A DNA stretch of 60,840 bases from Spirochaetota bacterium. Lineage in GTDB: Bacteria > Spirochaetota > UBA12135 > COTS27. The stretch lies in assembly GCA_013426755.1 (NCBI GenBank), contig AP019861.1, positions 1,539,595 through 1,600,434 of the forward strand, given 5' to 3'. This document shows positions 56,532 through 60,840 of this stretch, piece after piece. The notes under the pieces are model-generated. The model was not told the origin of the DNA. It did no database searches and was given only the letters and a program-made list of their open reading frames with translations. Position 1 is the first letter of the stretch; every line of letters starts with the position of its first letter. The position numbers and the translations under genes were made by a program.

Positions 56532-56990
56532 CTAAGCTCTGCCAATAGATAAAGCAGAACGAAACATATTTTTAGCGGCATTGACGGTAGCAACGTTCGC
56601 TTCGTAGGAACGCGAAGCTGAGATCATATCCACCATTTCTTTAACAATAACGACATTAGGCATTTCCACATAACCTTTCTTATTGCCAGTTTTGATCGCA
56701 TCTGGATGACTGGGATCGTAGACCAATCGTAGCGGTGAAAGGTCCTTCTCAACCTTTATCACACGAACACCATCACCGATCTCTGCCTTAAATGGATCAG
56801 GCTTGAAATGTGTTTTGTAAATGAGATTGTCTTCACGCGGACGGAGTAGAACACGAGACCTTCTAAAAGGGCCTCCTTGTGTTGTTCGTGTCGTTGTCGC
56901 ATTAGCAATGTTATCAGAAATAACATCAATACGAAACCGTTGTGCTGTCAAACCCGTTGCTGCTGTGTTGATTGCATGAAAAAAACTCAT
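56532..56990 (-). CDS. flgC: Flagellar proximal rod protein FlgC
   Basis: The 152-residue rod protein starts MSFFHAINTAATGLTAQR and has the rod-family N-terminal VISDNIANATTTRT. A GGPFRRSRVLLRP segment of the form I recall from spirochaetes follows, and then the C-terminal YVEMPNVVIVKEMVDMIS and SRSYEANVATVNAAK. GGAG at 56999-56996 gives a good binding site five bases before the ATG. The start region has been copied four times upstream (57000-57420). It lies between flgB and fliE, the standard order. Confidence 0.96.
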   Translation of the reverse strand: MSFFHAINTAATGLTAQRFRIDVISDNIANATTTRTTQGGPFRRSRVLLRPREDNLIYKTHFKPDPFKAEIGDGVRVIKVEKDLSPLRLVYDPSHPDAIKTGNKKGYVEMPNVVIVKEMVDMISASRSYEANVATVNAAKNMFRSALSIGRA

Positions 56991-57420
56991 TTCTGCTCCA
57001 TATATTTTTAACTTTTACTCATAAAATAACTCATGTCTTAGGCTGCGGCAATGTTGATTGCATGAAAAAAACCCATTTTTACTCCATATATTTTTAACTT
57101 TTACTTATATTCAACTTTTACTCATAAAATAACTCATGTCTTATGCCGCGGTAATGTTGATTGCATGAAAAAACTCATTTCTACTCCATATATTTAATTT
57201 TTACTTATACTCAACTGACTTTTACTTATACTCAACTTTTACCCATAAAATAACTCGTGTCCTATGCTGCGGCAATGTTGATTGCATGAAAAAAACTCAT
57301 TTCTGCTCCATATATTTTTAACTTTTACTTGTGCTCAACTTTTACCCATAAAATAACTCGTGTCTTATGCTGCGGCAATGTTGATTGCATGAAAAAAACC
57401 ATTTTTACTCCATATACTCA
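56991..57420 (-). repeat. Four tandem copies of the flgC ribosome-binding site and first codons
   Basis: Each copy holds the GGAG-type site, an ATG, and a version of the flgC start. ATGs lie at 57076, 57178, 57300 and 57402. The copies at 57076 and 57300 keep the frame and encode MGFFHAINIAAA and MSFFHAINIAAA, 12-residue minigenes ending in TAA or TAG. The other two are shifted by a change in the T run (for example MSFFMQSTLPRHKT). Copies are 102-122 bases apart. They lie between flgB and flgC, so any shared transcript crosses them. Confidence 0.95.
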
Positions 57421-57452
57421 ACTTTTACTTGTAAAATGCCCCTTATTTTATC

Positions 57453-57893
57453 CTACGCCCTAGCAAGAACACTCCTAAACCGACCAAAACTATTCGTCAT
57501 AATTGTCGTCACAGCACCGTAATGAAGGTTATTTTTAACCTGATCACCAATTTCTTTCTCAATGTCCACGTTATTCTTATCATTTTTATAATTCGTATCG
57601 TATTCTTCTAGAATATTACTTGTGACGTCATAATAATGCTTGGGGTCTTCTGGTGGAAGATGCCGTGTACTTGTGATCTTAAATGGAATCGGCGGGGCTT
57701 TCTCCTTAGCAATGACACGATTGAGTTCTGATTCAAAGGTGATCATTTTACGCTTATAGTGTGGTGTATCGACATTGGAAATATTATTGGAAATAGCCTG
57801 ATGTCTGAGACTTGACGTGCCTAAGCTCATTTGACTGAGCCGTACCGTTCTAGCATACGGAGAATGATTGAGAAACACGTTTCCTTGTAACAT
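57453..57893 (-). CDS. flgB: Flagellar basal-body rod protein FlgB
   Basis: The 146-residue proximal rod protein shows SLRHQAISNNISNVDTPHYK (about 27-46), the rod/hook N-terminal motif, followed by KRKMITFESELNRVI. A C-terminal LHYGAVTTIMTNSFGRFRSV completes the fold. Together with flgC and fliE it is the head of the flagellar rod operon. Upstream (57894-58035) its start is echoed in decayed form. Confidence 0.95.
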   Translation of the reverse strand: MLQGNVFLNHSPYARTVRLSQMSLGTSSLRHQAISNNISNVDTPHYKRKMITFESELNRVIAKEKAPPIPFKITSTRHLPPEDPKHYYDVTSNILEEYDTNYKNDKNNVDIEKEIGDQVKNNLHYGAVTTIMTNSFGRFRSVLARA

Positions 57894-58501
57894 AATCCTA
57901 TTATCGTTGCCTCATCAAAGTTCTAAAGTAGATTATTTCTCTTAAATGATTGCCCCATCACTGCATCATAACCGTTCTAAAATAGCTTATTCTTCTTAAA
58001 ATTCCCCATTTAGTAGCATCATTCCTTGTAATACCCTTATTCATTGCTATTTTCATACATGTCGTTAATAACGAGTACTGACACAACTAAAACACAAAAT
58101 CCTAACCAGTCCCTAGTACAATTATGAAAATTATAGACGTATTGGTGAAACGTATTGGCGAGTAGGAGGATTGACGAATATTGGCGGATATTGACAAATA
58201 TTAGCAAGTATTAACAAATATTAGCTTAGCGAACATTCACCAATATTGACGTCTATTAAATAAATACTGACTAGTATTGGCGAATATTAGTGAATATCAA
58301 TAAATATCAGTCAATAGTAACTCACTGCATGGTATAATATGAAAACCGATTTAATAAGGTATCAAATTCAATGCTCAAGTTCAATGTTCGTCACAAAATT
58401 TAATGCTCTCTGCAGAATTTAATGCTCATCACTAAGCACTATACAATATACGGACATTTGATCTTACAGAAGAGATTATCGTACATTGGTTTAATACATT
58501 A
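57894..58501. repeat. Intergenic region: decayed flgB-start echoes and TATTGGCGAATATTAG repeats
   Basis: TTCCTTGTAAT, part of the flgB start read on the opposite strand, recurs near 58022, and CATCAAAGTTCTAAAGTAGATTA matches CATCATAACCGTTCTAAAATAG. From 58140 to 58320 short phrases such as TATTGACAAATATTAGCAAG recur. From 58370 AATTTAATGCTC recurs three times. No gene is seen before the tRNA. Confidence 0.55.
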
Positions 58502-58593
58502 GGAGAGATGCCTGAGCGGTCGAAAGGAACGGTTTGCTAAATCGTCGTAGGAAGCAATTTCTACCCAGGGTTCGAATCCCTGTCTCTCCGCCA
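58502..58593 (+). tRNA. tRNA-Ser (anticodon GCU)
   Basis: The acceptor stem GGAGAGA (58502-58508) pairs with TCTCTCC (58583-58589), followed by G and encoded CCA at 58591-58593. The anticodon loop TTGCTAA gives GCU. The long variable arm of class II tRNAs is present, and the T arm and acceptor 3' half are identical to those of the tRNA-Ser at 5508. Confidence 0.97.
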
Positions 58594-58835
58594 TTACTTC
58601 ACTTACATTCTTAAACTGTGCTAGTGGTACTGTGAACTACTTCAATTGCCCCTGCCTAGTAATAACCGATAACCACAGCTCATTTCTAGTTATTATTTCT
58701 TAATTGCTGGTTTTAACTCGCAGATCAATCTGCTACGATTTCAATTTCCTACCATTTTAAAATTTAGAAAACTACCGAACCTCCGCACATAGATCCCAGC
58801 AGTAATTTATTGGAATATACCGCTTATATAAAAAT

Positions 58836-58872
58836 GCACTTCGTATGATTGCTATTTAATCATACGAAGTGC
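58836..58872. terminator. 15-bp perfect inverted repeat, 7-base loop (relative of 393-425)
   Basis: GCACTTCGTATGATT (58836-58850) and its exact complement (58858-58872) flank a 7-base loop. The central ACTTCGTATGA is shared with the palindrome at 393-425. It lies 71 bases beyond the end of lipoprotein 8, after another hairpin. The rest of 58594-58942 shows no gene. Confidence 0.6.
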
Positions 58873-58912
58873 GTATTAGAGTACGTATATTGGAATACGT
58901 ATTATGCTTTGA

Positions 58913-58942
58913 TTTTTAAGACCTAGTTGTAGGTCTTAAAAA
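58913..58942 (-). terminator. Rho-independent terminator of lipoprotein 8
   Basis: TTTTTAAGACCTA (58913-58925) and its exact complement TAGGTCTTAAAAA (58930-58942) flank GTTG, giving a 13-bp stem with a T-run on either strand. It begins directly after the stop codon of the minus-strand gene at 58943. Confidence 0.8.
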
Positions 58943-60769
58943 TTACTCTAACGTGCTAGTGCATTCAGTAGCATCGGGATTGTCCTGTCGATTAGCACAG
59001 GCGACATTTATAAGCCGTGGGTATTTTCCAGCAGCAAACTTCCAGACGCTCGATTCCCATCCCACATAGACTTCATTGGGCGCAGTCGTTACCGGAGCGG
59101 CTACTTGCATCTGAGTAGTCGTTCTTCCCGTACCAGCAGCACTCATTGTCCGTCCAGAAGTACCTGTATCCCAGTAAGAAGCTACCACAGTTCCAGGAAT
59201 CAACGCTCCAAGAAATCCGCCTACCTCATTAACACCACCTCTATCTAAAATCCGTCCCGTAGAATAAGAGTTAGTCACCGTTCCAAATGCTATATTACCA
59301 ATTAAACCTCCAGTGAATACAGAAGCATTAGCAAGTGTAATCATTACTGCACCGGTAGCGTAAGAATTAGTAACAGACCCATTTCTAGTTGGAATCTGAC
59401 CTACTAACCCTCCTAGGTCTGAAGCCCCAGTTATGGACATAGAACTATAAGAACTCATGATACTTCCACTTTCTATCACTCCAACGAGCCCACCTACACT
59501 TACACCTGTAAGGATACTTCCGCTGGTATAAGAATGAAGAATCGTTCCATTAGTTAATAGACCTACCAATCCTCCAATATGCGTGTCCCCCGATATCTTC
59601 ACAGCAATAAGGGCACAGTTTTTTATAACGCCGCTAGTCTCTACAACACCAAACAACCCCTCACCAAATCCATTGTTAGTCTCATTTGCTACAGCGTTAC
59701 TAATATACAGGTTAGCAATCGTTTTATTATTACAATTAAAATTACCCCTAAACCTATTAGTATGATTAGTATAAGACCCAGTTGTTTCTTCGATCGTCGT
59801 TCCAATAGGTGTAAATCCTTTGCCACCGGTCATCATACTCACAGTTTCACTCCAAGGTGCGTTAGCATGTCCTAAGTCAATGTCTGCCGTCAGCATGTAA
59901 TTATCATCGGCGTACTCAGAACCCCTAACATTGATAAGTTCGGCGATAAGATTAAGCCGTAGATCATTATCGATATTCCATGCCATCGCACTGGGCGTGA
60001 GACTCGAATCTTCGATCTGTGTCAATCCCGCCGCCGTGCATTCCTGGATGATCACAGGAAACATAAACTCATAACTCGTTCCTGCCACTGTAACTAATAT
60101 ACGCTGGTCGTTCGTGTTATTCGTAGAATCAACCGTCCTATCGTAATAAATATTTGGGATCGTCTCTGGATCAAGTGTGATCGCATTATCACTTACAGGA
60201 CTTCCACTTGCTATAACGTTGAGTGCTGAGCGCAATTCAAATGGTTCGCATTGTTTTATCGTTATGCCTGTTTCTGACGTTCGGTCTGTATCTGAAAGCA
60301 TGAGACTGCCCTCTAACTTAGCATCGGTTAGTGTTACGAGTACACTTGATAATGCGAGAAAGTTGACTGTTACACGATGCGTGACGGCTTGATCGTTGGC
60401 TGTAACAATGATGTCTCCAATAACAACATTGGTTGCGTCCATTCCCGCTGGATTAGGAATAGTGAGTGTTGTTTTATCGACTGTATAACCGGTGGCTGCG
60501 ATCGTAAGCATCCCACTATCTGCACTCGTTCCTTCAATGTTTTCAATGCCCATTATCGTGATAGCGGCGCTCGTTTCTGAAACCGTTACTTCCGTTGTTA
60601 TCGCTACTGCCGTACCATTAAAGGTTGCTGAGAGATGTACGGGTTCTACGGGTGAAGTGTAGTTCCTAGGTGGTGGATTGTTAGTTGCTGGTGGATTATC
60701 AGTCGCTGATGCATTGTCTGACGATGGAGCACAACTGCTTAAACTTATTGAGAGAAAGCAGCAGAACAT
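58943..60769 (-). CDS. GLUG-repeat lipoprotein 8, 5' end open into the terminal poly-C tract
   Basis: From ATG 60769 the protein has 608 residues, but its signal (MFCCFLSISLSSC, lipobox LSSC) is too short and lacks a basic start. Upstream the frame remains open for 23 more codons up to the window end. It reads PQFSCKLRGDNRG and then LSLLTHSIL, which supplies a basic n-region and a better hydrophobic core. The true start therefore probably lies beyond the C9 tract. Body: module A2 (VHLSATFNGTAVAI), two-cysteine module (IKQCEPF ... IQEC), KLTADIDLG-type MLTADIDLG, FNC ... KNCAL, about six GLUG units, tail YPRLINVACANRQD and a last Cys. A strong terminator follows. Confidence 0.82.
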   Translation of the reverse strand: MFCCFLSISLSSCAPSSDNASATDNPPATNNPPPRNYTSPVEPVHLSATFNGTAVAITTEVTVSETSAAITIMGIENIEGTSADSGMLTIAATGYTVDKTTLTIPNPAGMDATNVVIGDIIVTANDQAVTHRVTVNFLALSSVLVTLTDAKLEGSLMLSDTDRTSETGITIKQCEPFELRSALNVIASGSPVSDNAITLDPETIPNIYYDRTVDSTNNTNDQRILVTVAGTSYEFMFPVIIQECTAAGLTQIEDSSLTPSAMAWNIDNDLRLNLIAELINVRGSEYADDNYMLTADIDLGHANAPWSETVSMMTGGKGFTPIGTTIEETTGSYTNHTNRFRGNFNCNNKTIANLYISNAVANETNNGFGEGLFGVVETSGVIKNCALIAVKISGDTHIGGLVGLLTNGTILHSYTSGSILTGVSVGGLVGVIESGSIMSSYSSMSITGASDLGGLVGQIPTRNGSVTNSYATGAVMITLANASVFTGGLIGNIAFGTVTNSYSTGRILDRGGVNEVGGFLGALIPGTVVASYWDTGTSGRTMSAAGTGRTTTQMQVAAPVTTAPNEVYVGWESSVWKFAAGKYPRLINVACANRQDNPDATECTSTLE

Positions 60770-60831
60770 TAATATTGAGTGTGTGAGAAGTGAAAGCCCC
60801 CTGTTGTCCCCTCTTAATTTACAAGAAAATT

Positions 60832-60840
60832 GGGGGGGGG
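60832..60840. repeat. Poly-G tract at right window end (C9 within the frame of lipoprotein 8)
   Basis: Nine G residues close the window. On the minus strand they form a C tract lying in the open frame 5' to the annotated ATG of lipoprotein 8. Its real length is unknown, because the assembly ends in it. Confidence 0.8.

Noticed and set aside
5569..58593. Identical roughly 30-bp 3' halves of the two tRNA-Ser genes, 53 kb apart in the same orientation, as possible att sites of an integrated element.
   Set aside because: Serine isoacceptors commonly share T arm and acceptor sequence, and no integrase or other element gene lies between them.

Overview
This AT-rich bacterial window probably comes from a spirochaete or a close relative. 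The evidence is the flgB-flgC-fliE block, whose proteins match the spirochaetal forms as I remember them, an abundance of lipobox lipoproteins, and an acidic protein with a repeated motif that I associate with spirochaetes. No rRNA or phylogenetic marker is present, so the assignment is only moderately secure. Both ends of the window are G homopolymers (17 and 9 bases), which looks like an assembly broken at poly-G tracts.

Layout, left to right. 1-800: the 5' end of a minus-strand gene that runs into the poly-C tract, and a DUF3467 gene. 1.2-5.6 kb: a greatly inflated NAD(P)H-hydrate repair enzyme, an O6-methylguanine methyltransferase and tRNA-Ser(UGA). 5.8-10.7 kb: two back-to-back restriction-modification systems. 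One has two methylases and an HNH nuclease; the other has a PD-(D/E)xK nuclease, one methylase and the wreck of a controller gene. 11-13 kb: more alkylation-repair genes (tag and an MGMT-like gene). 13.7-15.3 kb: the first GLUG-repeat lipoprotein. 15.4-24.1 kb, minus strand: a sugar-acid dehydratase, an uncharacterised gene paired with a DUF488 gene, and a type III restriction system. 24.6-33.7 kb: housekeeping genes (tyrosine phosphatase, peptide deformylase, two unknown proteins, menC, pheA, tmk). 34.5-36.8 kb: a SAM methyltransferase flanked by long direct repeats, and a TonB-like protein. 37.1-51.6 kb: a cluster of seven GLUG-family lipoproteins. 52-58.6 kb: a SpoIID-like protein, folK, fliE-flgC-flgB and tRNA-Ser(GCU). 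The window ends with a ninth GLUG-family protein whose reading frame stays open into the terminal poly-C tract.

Two themes stand out. First, there is a modular lipoprotein family: a lipobox, optional N-terminal modules, a two-cysteine module, GLUG repeats and a two-cysteine tail. At least one member appears to have a homopolymeric C tract in its 5' coding part, which suggests a phase-variable or antigenically variable surface system. Second, tandem duplication is pervasive. Almost every long intergenic stretch is a degenerate array with 8 to 59-bp units. Several genes have had their first or last codons, with or without the ribosome-binding site, tandemly duplicated next to them (flgC, MGMT-like gene, folK, def, DUF488 gene, res). 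In-frame low-complexity insertions also swell several enzymes (NnrE/NnrD, MenC, FolK). Restriction-modification and DNA-alkylation repair genes are concentrated in the first 24 kb.
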